Assembly: GCA_964350695.1 (NCBI GenBank) | Contig: CAYGKM010000001.1 | Location: forward strand, 186,001 to 250,000 | Length of the DNA: 64,000 nucleotides | DNA from: TMED27 sp964350695 | Lineage (GTDB): Bacteria; Pseudomonadota; Alphaproteobacteria; Micavibrionales; Micavibrionaceae | Direction of reading: 5' to 3' | Shown: piece after piece, positions 25,820-34,560 of the stretch | Layout: each line of letters begins with the position of its first letter | Numbering within the stretch: the first letter of the stretch is position 1 | The notes under the pieces: generated by a model | The model's input: only the letters and a program-made list of their open reading frames with translations | Told to the model about the DNA's origin: nothing | Database searches by the model: none | Translations under genes and position numbers: made by a program

Positions 25820-28800
25820 TTATTCCTGTGTCGGCGCTGGCGCTTCCAACTCAATACCATAGCTCAAAGTTTTGGGCTGTTGGTCTTGAGTAAACTTAAT
25901 GACGTATGTATCAAGCGTCTCGCCGCTTTGAATTTTGCCGATGTAATCTTCTTCTGCACCTTGCGCATCCGCACCGATAGTTTCGAGTTCAAACTCTGTG
26001 GCACCCAAGGTTTTTCTAACCGCATCCGGAATTACTATGTTGCTGGAAATGCCTGGATTTCTCTGCGCTGTAACTTCAGTCGCAAGCAATTTTTGATCGG
26101 CAAATGTACCGCCTGTTGTGTTAATCACAGCTGCCCATTTATTGTCGCCGTCCTTGTCTTCAAACATAATCAATGACCCATCAGACCCTCTCACAGTAAA
26201 GTTACCGTCGCTGGCATCAAGATCCAATTCGGCATCTTCTTCCAATGCATCCTCTTCCGCGCCGTCTTCATTGTTTTCAACCTCTGGAGTAGCATTTGAA
26301 TCTACTGGCGCAGTTTCAAGGGCTTGCCCGCCGCCTGTTTCGGTTGAGCCTGTCTCGGTTGAACCTGTTTCTCCGGTCCTTTCACCGTCAGTGTCATCTT
26401 CTTCTACTTCTACTGGAGTAGCCTTAACGCGCGTGGCAAGCGGAACATTACCGCCAAAGCCGTTCGGCACGTATGGCGTGTTGCCTTTACCGTCTTGTGT
26501 AACAAGAGAGTGAATGGCTTTACCGCCGCCAAAGAACAGCAACATGCCGATCAACAATCCGACGCCAGGAATTTTTCCGATCGGGCCGAGTTGACCTTTA
26601 ACCCAACCTGTAAGGAACAGCGCCATCGCACCGCCGCCAAGCGCGCCGGAAATCACATCGCCGTTTTCCATGTTCGGAAGGTTTTTAAAGAAGTTAAACA
26701 CGCCGCCCGCAGCGCCGCCCGCAACGTTCATAACGTCTTCGCCAAGTTCGTTACCCATGATCCAGCTAGTGCCTAGCTCGCCGATATCACCAAGAGATTC
26801 CATCGGTGTCTGGCCATTGCCGGGGGTATTTGAGCCGCCTGTCACTTTCGCTTTAACAACGGTTCCATCTTCAAGTCTTACAAAAATATATTCGGCATCG
26901 GCATCGGCATCGGCATCAGCATCAGCATCGGCATCGGCATCAGCATCAGCATCGGCATCAGCATCGTCCTTTGCGGCTTTTATAACGGCATCTCTGGCTT
27001 TTTTAACCTGATCTACCGGCGTTGTGCCCTCGGCTTTCAACAATGCAACAGAATATGCTTCTTTAATCGCCTTATTATCGTCAATCTCACCGTTTTGAAC
27101 GATCAGCATCGCGGCCTGAAGGAACGCATCATCATTTAATGAAATTGTTGGGTAATCATTTCCTTGGTCATAGTTCATTTTCAAGAACTTTTGCAGCACT
27201 GTTTGTACACGCGTTTTAGTAAGCGGATCTTGGATATCCTTCACGGCATCATCAATCTGCAAAAGGGAGCGTTGCAGTGTTTCTGCGTTCATGCGGGCAC
27301 GCATGCGGTCACCCTCTGCTGTCGCGTCTTTAAACGCCTCGCGGGCGGCGTTGCGCGGCGCAAGCAGGGCCACTTTCTCATTGCCTTTACTGGCGTTATA
27401 AGCCATCTCTGCGGTTCTTTTAGTGCCTTCCGTAAGCTCTTCTGCCGCTTCGGCGGTGCTCAAAAGCCCTTGGGTTGTTGCGATCAACTGGCTGATGCCG
27501 TTCAAATCTTCGTATTTTGTGTAATATTCAGGCTCGCCTGTTTCAATGCCCACGCGCGCTCTGTTGTAATACAAAGTCATCATGTCTTCATTGAGTTCCC
27601 GGCCGGATGCCATCAAAGATTTTGCAACTGTCGCGTAATTCGGGTTGTCAAAGGTCTTGTCTGCCTCATCAGGGTATACCTCGAAATTGAGCTGCATAAA
27701 CTTCGTCATAATCAAAGTAAAATCATCGGCCTGGGTAGATCCGGCTTCAAAGCCTGATTTGCTAACCGCATCCGCAACGAGCAATTCAGCACGTCTTTCG
27801 CGAAGCGCGTCTAGTGTGTCTGAAGCATCCTCGGCGAGTTGCTTCGCGCCTCTTTCCGCGCCTTCTTGATTATTATCAAAAGCCTTCTTTGCGGCTTGCC
27901 AAGCTTTTTTATCTTCTTCGCTGCGCCCTTTAGAGCCTTCCAGGATATCTCTTTCCAACTCAAGACGATCGGCAATTCTTTCGCGCTCTTCAAGCGTTGT
28001 AATAGCCTCGGCAATCAAGCCGTCAATATTATCCGGAGTAGTCTTCGGCAGTTTTTTCACCTTTTCTTTCTCTGGAAAAATTGTGCCGCCAGTCAATTCA
28101 GCAAGATTTGTATATTTAGTTCCTAAAACAGGGTCAGACCATTTGCCGAAATAAGGCATCCAACGGCCTGTTATAAAATCTTGTTTAGCCTCAGCAGTTT
28201 CAAGAGTTGCCCAAGTTCCAAATTTTCCAATTTCCCTTGGTATAAAGGCGACGGTATCACGAATGGAAAAACCGTCTTTATCATCGTCTAGTAATTCTCC
28301 TAAACCCCATGTAAGTCCAAACCCTAAGGCGTAGAGACCTGTGGCCCCTAATACTCTTGACGGGTTTGTGAGGGCCACATCGTTGATGAAGCCACCTGTT
28401 AGAATTCTTGATGCCGCGCGCCTAGGTGCAGCGAAAACACTTTCTTTTCCAGCCCCGTCTGCTCCCTTAGGGCCTCGGTATTGAATATCTGCGGCCGTCT
28501 CTGTTTTGATTTTCGCGCCATAAACGTTGTTAAATTTTGCATCCGCTTTATAAGCGCCTGTCCAGTAAGCGCCGAAACGCGCCATATAGGCTTTTATGGT
28601 TCTGTTGTGATAGATTTCTCCGGGCTTACCCACAAGTTTACTGCCGCGCATGTAAAATGCCCACTCTTTCGAGTATTGCATAGCTGCGGCAAGGAAACGC
28701 CCAGTTCTGCTATCGCCAAAATAGAGGTCTGTACCCAAAAGATCATCCGCGTGCCTTCCGGGAAGCTCACCGCTTGCGGCTTTGAGGATGTCTTGCCCCC

Positions 28801-31330
28801 ATTCCTCGAAGTCGCTGCCTTTAATCCATTCTGGGTCTTGACTCAATTCTTTTAAGATTTGAGATCTTTGAGGCATCGTGTCTAGATCGTCACCTGACGC
28901 AGTTCTAAATACTCCTGGCTGATCTACATGCTGACGCAGACGTCTTAAGGTCAGAACGGCATGTACTGAATAGGCTTCCATTCCTAGGTCGCGCATTTGT
29001 TTGAGCTTTGATACAAAAATTGTCGCCGCTCCCGAACTTGTAAATTTTTCTACAAGTGCGCCGCTCTCATCTCTCTTAGCATATTTTTCAACCAATTCAT
29101 TCATGGCGATACGCTCGAGGTTTTCAGATTTTAGAGCATTAACGCTAAGAATAATATTTCGTGGGGCGGCTCTGTGATTAATATCAAAATCAATGTCTCG
29201 CTCAAGGCGCCAAAGCCATTGGGCTGAAACGGTGTTTCCGTCGCGACCGCGCGAGGGGCTTGGCCCTGCGCCTGGCCATTTACCTGTAATTCTTGTTTCG
29301 GCATTTACAGCATGTGCATTTGCATTCGAAAGACCATTAATAGACCCGCGGATCATATCTGACGTTATCACTGCTTGCTGAACAGAAGATCCGCTGTCAG
29401 AACTGCTTAAAACCGCGTTTACCGTGTCACCGTTACGGATTTTTCTTGCCGTGTCTAACATTTCTTGGCCGTTTTCACCTGTCGAGCCTTGCAAAAGGTC
29501 GTCGCTCATGGCTTTAAATTCATCTAACGTGGATAGTAATCTGTCTTTTTGGCTTTGAGTCATGCCGAAACGAAGGTCAGATACAGCCTTGGGGCTCCCA
29601 TCTTCGGCTTTACCTGTGGTGCGAACAATAAAATCAGTTTCTACATGCGCTTTAAGTTCATCTATTCCTGCACTGAAGTTATTCAGGTTTGCGGTATTTC
29701 TGGTTTTGAAATCATCGATAATTGTTGCAATCTCAGCATCGGTTTTTCCGCCGTCTACTGCGCGCAAAATATCCTCTTGAAGGGTGGATAATTCGTCAAT
29801 GATATTGTTTTGTTTCATAAACTCATCAACGCTGCGGATAACTGGGCGAACAGTTTCTGTTCCGCGAATCCTCATGGCTTTTACGGGCACTCTCCAATCT
29901 GTCATACCTGCCCAGAATGTTGATTCAAAAGGGTTGAAAGTTCTTCTGGTTAGCACTTTTACATGGTCTAAGCCAAAGCGCTGTTCTGGAAGGCGGATGC
30001 CTGTTGTTCCAACAGTATAAAAGTCTTTACCGTCAAAAGGTTTAAGAAGCGCAAAATATCTGTGTTTTAGCAGTTCTCTAAAACCTGGGATTTTATTCAG
30101 TCCCAAATACGCGAAGTAAACTTTTGTTCTTGATGCTTGCTCTAACCATGAAGAAGCAAAATAAGTACTATTGTCAAATTTTTGTCTTGGACTGCCACCA
30201 GGGCCACCGCCGCCAGCGCCACCTCGGCCACGACCACCGCCACCAGTTCCACCGCCACCAGGACCGCCGCCGCCAGGACCGCCGCCGCCAGTTCCACCGC
30301 CACCAGGACCGCCAGTATTAGGGCCACCAGTGTTAGGGCCTTTAAACTGTTGATGATAAAAAGGTGTTGCGGCTTCTAGCTCGCTTATAAGAGTATCCAC
30401 CCCATCCAAATCCATACCGAAATCAGTATAAACTTGTCTTAAGGCATCTGTGTCTAATCGGCCGGTTTGTTCGGCACTGTCGAGTATTTTCTCAATTTCA
30501 GACATAACAGCGCGATTTTTATTGAAAAAACTGGTGCCAAAGCTTGAGAAGCGACCAGAATAGATAAGCTGTTTAATATCGTCTGATACGTCTGTGCGAG
30601 CCGTTGTCTTCACAACCCAAGCGCTTAAGTCGTTTTGCTTCAAACCTGTAATAAAGTCACTGTCAACAAGTTCTAATATTGCCTGAGCCTGAGTGCCTTT
30701 TATTCCAGCCGCGCTCAATCCAGATTCAAAATTTGTTCGAATAAGGTCAGTAAAAAACGCGCCATTAGTGTTGGAAAATGTGGCGTCACCGTCGCGAGGG
30801 CGGCCGCTTCCTGTGTTCGTTCCGTTTTCAGCGTCATTAGCCGCATCGGCAGTTTCATCTGCTGCTCTATTGGCGGCTGCTTCCGCGGTCGTGTCAATAA
30901 TGGGTTTGTCGGCATTATCGGGGCGCGCAGCATAGCGCGCGGTTCCCTCGCGGGCGCGTTGTTTAACGGCGTCGCTGGCGTTTGGATGCGCCGCGATGAA
31001 TTTTTCGATATCTACAATGCCGCCTTGCGCATTCGCAGCGCGGATGGCGGCATCAAAGTTATCAGCAAAATCTTGGTTGTTCGCGATGCTTTTAAGAGCG
31101 TCGATTATATCCGGGTCGCGCAGAAGTTCTTTTGTGCTGGGATCAAGGTCGTCAATGTTTTTTGCTTCGCCGTTAAGCCATTCATCAAGCTGGCCGGAGC
31201 GCAAAGCGGCTTCAAAATCTGCATGTGAAAGGATTTTTTCAAAGTCGGCAAAAAGTGTAGCGTCATCAAACAGCTTACCGCTATTTTCGAGCAGTTTTAA
31301 ACCATCTCTAATTAATGCTGCACCAGCCAT
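25820..31330 (-). CDS. Giant 1836-aa protein with Gly-rich and Asp-Ala repeats
   Basis: I recognise no family. Layout: a helical, Asp/Ala-rich N-terminus (1-330); a Gly-rich linker of GGGG with P/T/N (~329-382); a large mixed region with many basic residues (~385-960); a hydrophobic segment GATGLYALGFGLTWGLGEL (~989-1007); a helical charged region with many Glu/Lys/Arg (~1050-1450); an (Asp-Ala)n tract (~1456-1479) from a hexanucleotide repeat; a hydrophobic pair ending IPGVGLLIGMLLFFGGG (~1557-1605); then an acidic Thr/Glu-rich stretch and a final beta-like domain. There is no signal peptide. The start ATG 31330 has AGAGGA about 11 bases upstream. It ends the cassette after the 656- and 224-aa genes. 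A secreted or membrane-associated structural or effector role is only a guess. Confidence 0.78.
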   Translation of the reverse strand: MAGAALIRDGLKLLENSGKLFDDATLFADFEKILSHADFEAALRSGQLDEWLNGEAKNIDDLDPSTKELLRDPDIIDALKSIANNQDFADNFDAAIRAANAQGGIVDIEKFIAAHPNASDAVKQRAREGTARYAARPDNADKPIIDTTAEAAANRAADETADAANDAENGTNTGSGRPRDGDATFSNTNGAFFTDLIRTNFESGLSAAGIKGTQAQAILELVDSDFITGLKQNDLSAWVVKTTARTDVSDDIKQLIYSGRFSSFGTSFFNKNRAVMSEIEKILDSAEQTGRLDTDALRQVYTDFGMDLDGVDTLISELEAATPFYHQQFKGPNTGGPNTGGPGGGGTGGGGPGGGGPGGGGTGGGGRGRGGAGGGGPGGSPRQKFDNSTYFASSWLEQASRTKVYFAYLGLNKIPGFRELLKHRYFALLKPFDGKDFYTVGTTGIRLPEQRFGLDHVKVLTRRTFNPFESTFWAGMTDWRVPVKAMRIRGTETVRPVIRSVDEFMKQNNIIDELSTLQEDILRAVDGGKTDAEIATIIDDFKTRNTANLNNFSAGIDELKAHVETDFIVRTTGKAEDGSPKAVSDLRFGMTQSQKDRLLSTLDEFKAMSDDLLQGSTGENGQEMLDTARKIRNGDTVNAVLSSSDSGSSVQQAVITSDMIRGSINGLSNANAHAVNAETRITGKWPGAGPSPSRGRDGNTVSAQWLWRLERDIDFDINHRAAPRNIILSVNALKSENLERIAMNELVEKYAKRDESGALVEKFTSSGAATIFVSKLKQMRDLGMEAYSVHAVLTLRRLRQHVDQPGVFRTASGDDLDTMPQRSQILKELSQDPEWIKGSDFEEWGQDILKAASGELPGRHADDLLGTDLYFGDSRTGRFLAAAMQYSKEWAFYMRGSKLVGKPGEIYHNRTIKAYMARFGAYWTGAYKADAKFNNVYGAKIKTETAADIQYRGPKGADGAGKESVFAAPRRAASRILTGGFINDVALTNPSRVLGATGLYALGFGLTWGLGELLDDDKDGFSIRDTVAFIPREIGKFGTWATLETAEAKQDFITGRWMPYFGKWSDPVLGTKYTNLAELTGGTIFPEKEKVKKLPKTTPDNIDGLIAEAITTLEERERIADRLELERDILEGSKGRSEEDKKAWQAAKKAFDNNQEGAERGAKQLAEDASDTLDALRERRAELLVADAVSKSGFEAGSTQADDFTLIMTKFMQLNFEVYPDEADKTFDNPNYATVAKSLMASGRELNEDMMTLYYNRARVGIETGEPEYYTKYEDLNGISQLIATTQGLLSTAEAAEELTEGTKRTAEMAYNASKGNEKVALLAPRNAAREAFKDATAEGDRMRARMNAETLQRSLLQIDDAVKDIQDPLTKTRVQTVLQKFLKMNYDQGNDYPTISLNDDAFLQAAMLIVQNGEIDDNKAIKEAYSVALLKAEGTTPVDQVKKARDAVIKAAKDDADADADADADADADADADADADAEYIFVRLEDGTVVKAKVTGGSNTPGNGQTPMESLGDIGELGTSWIMGNELGEDVMNVAGGAAGGVFNFFKNLPNMENGDVISGALGGGAMALFLTGWVKGQLGPIGKIPGVGLLIGMLLFFGGGKAIHSLVTQDGKGNTPYVPNGFGGNVPLATRVKATPVEVEEDDTDGERTGETGSTETGSTETGGGQALETAPVDSNATPEVENNEDGAEEDALEEDAELDLDASDGNFTVRGSDGSLIMFEDKDGDNKWAAVINTTGGTFADQKLLATEVTAQRNPGISSNIVIPDAVRKTLGATEFELETIGADAQGAEEDYIGKIQSGETLDTYVIKFTQDQQPKTLSYGIELEAPAPTQE
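26894..26965. repeat. Hexanucleotide tandem repeat, about 12 units
   Basis: GGCATC/AGCATC units in tandem encode alternating Asp-Ala on the minus strand within the giant gene. Units differ only at the first base. Because the period is 6, gain or loss of units changes protein length without a frameshift. Confidence 0.9.
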
Positions 31331-31405
31331 ACCCTCAAATTCCTCTTTTTTCTCATTGGCGTCTTATTATTAAAAATAACGCTTATGAGCGGTTCTCAAA
31401 TACTT

Positions 31406-31478
31406 TTAGGGGGTATGGGGAGAAAATCTCTTGAAAGATTTAGCCTTAAATGCGGCGGTTTCTTTCATACCCTCTATT
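31406..31478 (-). promoter_or_regulatory. Cassette leader element, copy A
   Basis: Lies 76-148 bases upstream of the giant gene. Minus-strand RNA contains AGAGGGTATGAAAGAAAC, then GCC...GGC, then TCTTTC, then CCCCATACCC. GGGTATG pairs with CATACCC (7 bp), GAAAGA with TCTTTC, and GCC with GGC. A 20-codon frame beginning ATG AAA GAA ACC (31468 to 31406) runs through it. Nearly the same element precedes the first cassette gene (copy B). The role (leader RNA, attenuator or protein-binding site) is inferred. Confidence 0.62.
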
Positions 31479-31612
31479 CGTAATACCGTTTCTTGTGACC
31501 TGTTTTTATTCTTTAATTTACGGTCTGTCGGTATTTACATCCTCATTATGAAGAAAAGGGGTTAACAAAGTCTTAACAAAGTTAACTTTTATAAAAGTCT
31601 GTGTTGGAATAT

Positions 31613-33583
31613 TCAGGTCTTTGAAATCGGGGCACTTGACGGATCAGGTTTAATGCCATCGCCCGCAGCGGCAGATATTCTGGGAGTGAACGCGGAAGGG
31701 GTAAACCCTCCGGAGAAGCGATTGGCCGCCTCATTGCTTAAGCCGGATCCTCTTGTTCCTGTGCTGCCTGCAAAGGCGCGGTTTACCTCGGGGGCTTCAA
31801 GGCTGCTGTGATCATCAGAGCCTTCAGGGCGCTCCCCGCGGTTTTCTTCTTCCATTCTGTCATATGCGCTGCCGACTTGCTCTTCTGCTTCTGCGCCGCC
31901 GCTTCTTCGCATCTCTTTTGCTGTTTGGGCTTTCTTTTCCAGTTCCGCATACCCCATTGTAAAAGCCGGCACCCAGCCTGCAGTTTCTAATCCGGCGGCC
32001 CAACCTGCAACGCGCCCGCCGCTGCCCGTAGCTCGCAGCCCATGATATAGGCTTCTTAATGGATCAAGGTTTCCTCTTGTTAAGGATACAAAAAATGGAC
32101 TTTCCGGTTTTGCCACGCGGCCATATTGAAGGGCTTGGTGGGCACGGGCGCCCAAATTAAAACGCTCGGATGTTCTTGTTGAGTTTTCTGCAATGCGGGT
32201 CAGGCGATTATAGCGCATACCATGCCAAATCTGCCCCCATCTTGCGTTGATTTGACCTAAATTTGCCGCAATCTGCCCGAAAACATCCCCTGTGAAGTTT
32301 GCGCGCGAAAGAGCAGCTGAGGCCCTTACAGCGTTATCGCCCGCAACGGCAAGTTTGGCTTCATGCGCCGCCGCGCCGCTTAATCTGGTTGAAGCCAGCT
32401 CCGCAGCCTCTTGCATGCGCCCGGGCATAAATTTTGCCTCATGCGAGCGTACCGTGAAGGGCTGTAGCATCCTTTTTGCTGTGCCGCCCCAACTGGCGGA
32501 CTGATCTACACCTGATTGTACAATTCTCGTAAATCCCTGCCTGACTGAACTTAAGGTCAATGAAGATGTTACATTTTCCGGCGCAGTTGCTATCCCGGCG
32601 GTGACCGCGACGGTGGCCGCGGCTCTTGCGGAATTGAACGCCTGTCCGGTTCTGATCGCCATAAATCCGCCGCGCCCAACGCCGTAAACGAATCCGGCTG
32701 TCCCTGCGGTGAAAACGCTCGCCACGACCACGCCGCCGATCTCTCCGGTGGCTTTTCCTGTACTGTAAATCACTCGCTCATAACCGTTTTGAGGAGGCGC
32801 AACCCCCATAAGAGTATACCCCTCTCCGATTTTGCGGCTGAAAAACGCGCTGATCGGTTCCTCCGGCTTGCTAAGCCAAGGCTCTTTATCTGTCATGTAT
32901 GTGTAGCTATTAAGTGTGTGTCTTCCCGCCCAGCGCCCAAGATCAAAAACCATACCTACGCCAGAGCCAAGGCCTTCCGCCACGCCTCTCTTTAATAATG
33001 ACACGGAGCGAACGGGGTTTTGGGCAACATATTTGAAAAATCCGCCCGTGGCGTTCGCCGCGCCCTGAAGATTGCCGCCCGGATCTTCCCAAAATTGATC
33101 GTTCTTTTTTGCAACCCATCCGCCTGCGGCAACGGCCATGCTGCCGGCTTGCTCGTAAAAGGCCTGATGACCCTCACCAAATGCTTTTTTTACAGGGTTT
33201 TTGCCATGGGATTGGCCAAGTGAATCCAGATAATCCCGCGAGGCGCTTTCAAAATCCGCCCGCGCATCGCCAAAGCGTCCGCTATTTTCGTCCCAGTTTA
33301 GTTTTTTCCCTGAAACATTGTTCTTGTCTATATCACGTATGGCTTCAAGAAGTTTATTTCTATCACCCGCAGGAAGCGCGGCAAGCTCCTCAGGCGTCTT
33401 ATCCTTGATCTCATCCAGCAGTTCTTTGATTTTATTTATGCGGTTGCTGCGCTCAAACCCATTGCCGTCTTTTACGCCTGCGTCAATCTGACGCTCGAAT
33501 TCTTTGATATAAGCATTGGCATAGGCGCGCGCCTCCGAGAGGTACTCTCCTTGCGCTAAAATTTGTTCTTCTGACTGTGCCAC
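31613..33583 (-). CDS. Cassette protein, 656 aa, unknown function
   Basis: I know no family. The N-terminal ~110 residues are a charged coiled-coil-like helix (EYLSEARAYANAYIKEFERQI); then come Gly-rich amphipathic parts, a hydrophobic stretch at ~276-300 (GGVVVASVFTAGTAGFVYGV), and Ala/Arg-rich helices (~380-520). The Ser/Gly/Pro-rich C-terminus looks disordered. There is no signal peptide. GTG 33583 is the start, with AGGG 10 bases upstream. It lies 20 bases after the 224-aa gene and 282 bases before the giant gene, so all three probably form one unit with an internal leader. Confidence 0.7.
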   Translation of the reverse strand: MAQSEEQILAQGEYLSEARAYANAYIKEFERQIDAGVKDGNGFERSNRINKIKELLDEIKDKTPEELAALPAGDRNKLLEAIRDIDKNNVSGKKLNWDENSGRFGDARADFESASRDYLDSLGQSHGKNPVKKAFGEGHQAFYEQAGSMAVAAGGWVAKKNDQFWEDPGGNLQGAANATGGFFKYVAQNPVRSVSLLKRGVAEGLGSGVGMVFDLGRWAGRHTLNSYTYMTDKEPWLSKPEEPISAFFSRKIGEGYTLMGVAPPQNGYERVIYSTGKATGEIGGVVVASVFTAGTAGFVYGVGRGGFMAIRTGQAFNSARAAATVAVTAGIATAPENVTSSLTLSSVRQGFTRIVQSGVDQSASWGGTAKRMLQPFTVRSHEAKFMPGRMQEAAELASTRLSGAAAHEAKLAVAGDNAVRASAALSRANFTGDVFGQIAANLGQINARWGQIWHGMRYNRLTRIAENSTRTSERFNLGARAHQALQYGRVAKPESPFFVSLTRGNLDPLRSLYHGLRATGSGGRVAGWAAGLETAGWVPAFTMGYAELEKKAQTAKEMRRSGGAEAEEQVGSAYDRMEEENRGERPEGSDDHSSLEAPEVNRAFAGSTGTRGSGLSNEAANRFSGGFTPSAFTPRISAAAGDGIKPDPSSAPISKT

Positions 33584-33603
33584 TGTGCTTACACCCTGTT
33601 TTT

Positions 33604-34278
33604 TTATTCTGCGTTCAACTCTCGATTATCTTCTAAATCCGGAGTTTCCGGATCCAGAGAATCTTCAAGCTCTTTCAGCGTTCCGCCAAACTTTCCGCTT
33701 CCGGACATAACCAAAGTTTCATTCTCGTCTACGGTCATGGCGTCTGGGTCATCAAGCTCATTAGAGGTTGAATCAAAAGCGTCGCCCAGATCGGGTTTCT
33801 CTGAAACTGAAAATGTTGAAGGATCAATGCGCTCTGCCAGCGCATATTTTGAACTTGCCGAAATAACCTTGTAATCGGTGGCCTCAAGGTTAAATCCTTT
33901 ACTGACTTGTTTATTCATGAACATCATGGCAACGCCTGCCGCGAGCAGGACAATGCCCCAACCTTTTGCCGGCCCCGGCCCCAGGAATGTAACGGCGGCG
34001 CCTACGGAAAGCAGGGTCGCTTCTGTTCCATGGTTGCCGATAAAACGGCCAAACCAGTTATCGCCGATCACTGAAGCGAGTGAGTCTTCGGCTTCGCTCA
34101 GCGTGCCGCTATTTGCCGAAGATACGAGATTGAAAAGGCCTTCCGACAAGAGACCACCAGCCGCGTTAAGGCCTTTGCCGCCATTAAGCAACAAGTCACC
34201 TGCAGCCGCAACGCCTGCCACCGCCAAAGGGCGACCTAGTGTATTCCTTGCAAGTGTTTGTCCTAATCCACCGGCCAT
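33604..34278 (-). CDS. Cassette membrane protein, 224 aa, unknown function
   Basis: First gene of the cassette. The Gly/Ala/Leu-rich N-terminus (residues ~1-55) may lie at the membrane. Two hydrophobic helices follow at ~86-100 and ~107-122 (GIVLLAAGVAMMFM), then a hydrophilic acidic tail (~125-224, many D, E, S). The membrane location suggests it may anchor the larger partners; that is inference. ATG 34278 has AAGG only 3-4 bases upstream and AAAGG further back. The leader carries element copy B. Confidence 0.7.
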   Translation of the reverse strand: MAGGLGQTLARNTLGRPLAVAGVAAAGDLLLNGGKGLNAAGGLLSEGLFNLVSSANSGTLSEAEDSLASVIGDNWFGRFIGNHGTEATLLSVGAAVTFLGPGPAKGWGIVLLAAGVAMMFMNKQVSKGFNLEATDYKVISASSKYALAERIDPSTFSVSEKPDLGDAFDSTSNELDDPDAMTVDENETLVMSGSGKFGGTLKELEDSLDPETPDLEDNRELNAE

Positions 34279-34323
34279 AAGCCTTAATACCTTTAGTTTA
34301 TGCGCGTAAAAATTTCGCGCTGT

Positions 34324-34403
34324 TTAAACACATTCAAGGTATGGGAAGAAATGTTTTGGAAAGATTATATGTCTTAAAGACGTTTCTTTCATACCCTCTA
34401 TTA
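34324..34403 (-). promoter_or_regulatory. Cassette leader element, copy B
   Basis: Upstream of the 224-aa gene. Minus-strand RNA: AGAGGGTATGAAAGAAAC, then GTCTTTAAGAC (a small hairpin), AATCTTTC, and TTCTTCCCATACC. The outer arms GGTATG/CATACC (34338-34343 with 34390-34396), GAAAGA/TCTTTC (34359-34364) and the hairpin (34371-34381) match copy A in order and spacing; the inner hairpin differs in bases but keeps pairing. A 22-codon frame starts at the same ATG (34392). Confidence 0.62.
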
Positions 34404-34560
34404 TTCTTTAAAACCAGTGGCTTAAGACTTCTTTTTAGTGGTTGAGCCTTTTGACCTTATCAATGTCAAAACCTATTCGTGGTTCTGGCATAGTGGCTTT
34501 ATCAAATTACATTATAGTTATGTGGGGTTAACGAAACGTTAAAGATTTTAAGAAAATCGC

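Noticed and set aside
26894..26965. CRISPR-like array
   Set aside because: The hexamer repeat is contiguous, has no spacers and lies in frame in a gene.
31406..34392. Short MKET peptides in the leader elements as genes
   Set aside because: Similarity ends after four residues and conserved bases follow the RNA stems rather than codons; kept only as part of the regulatory element.
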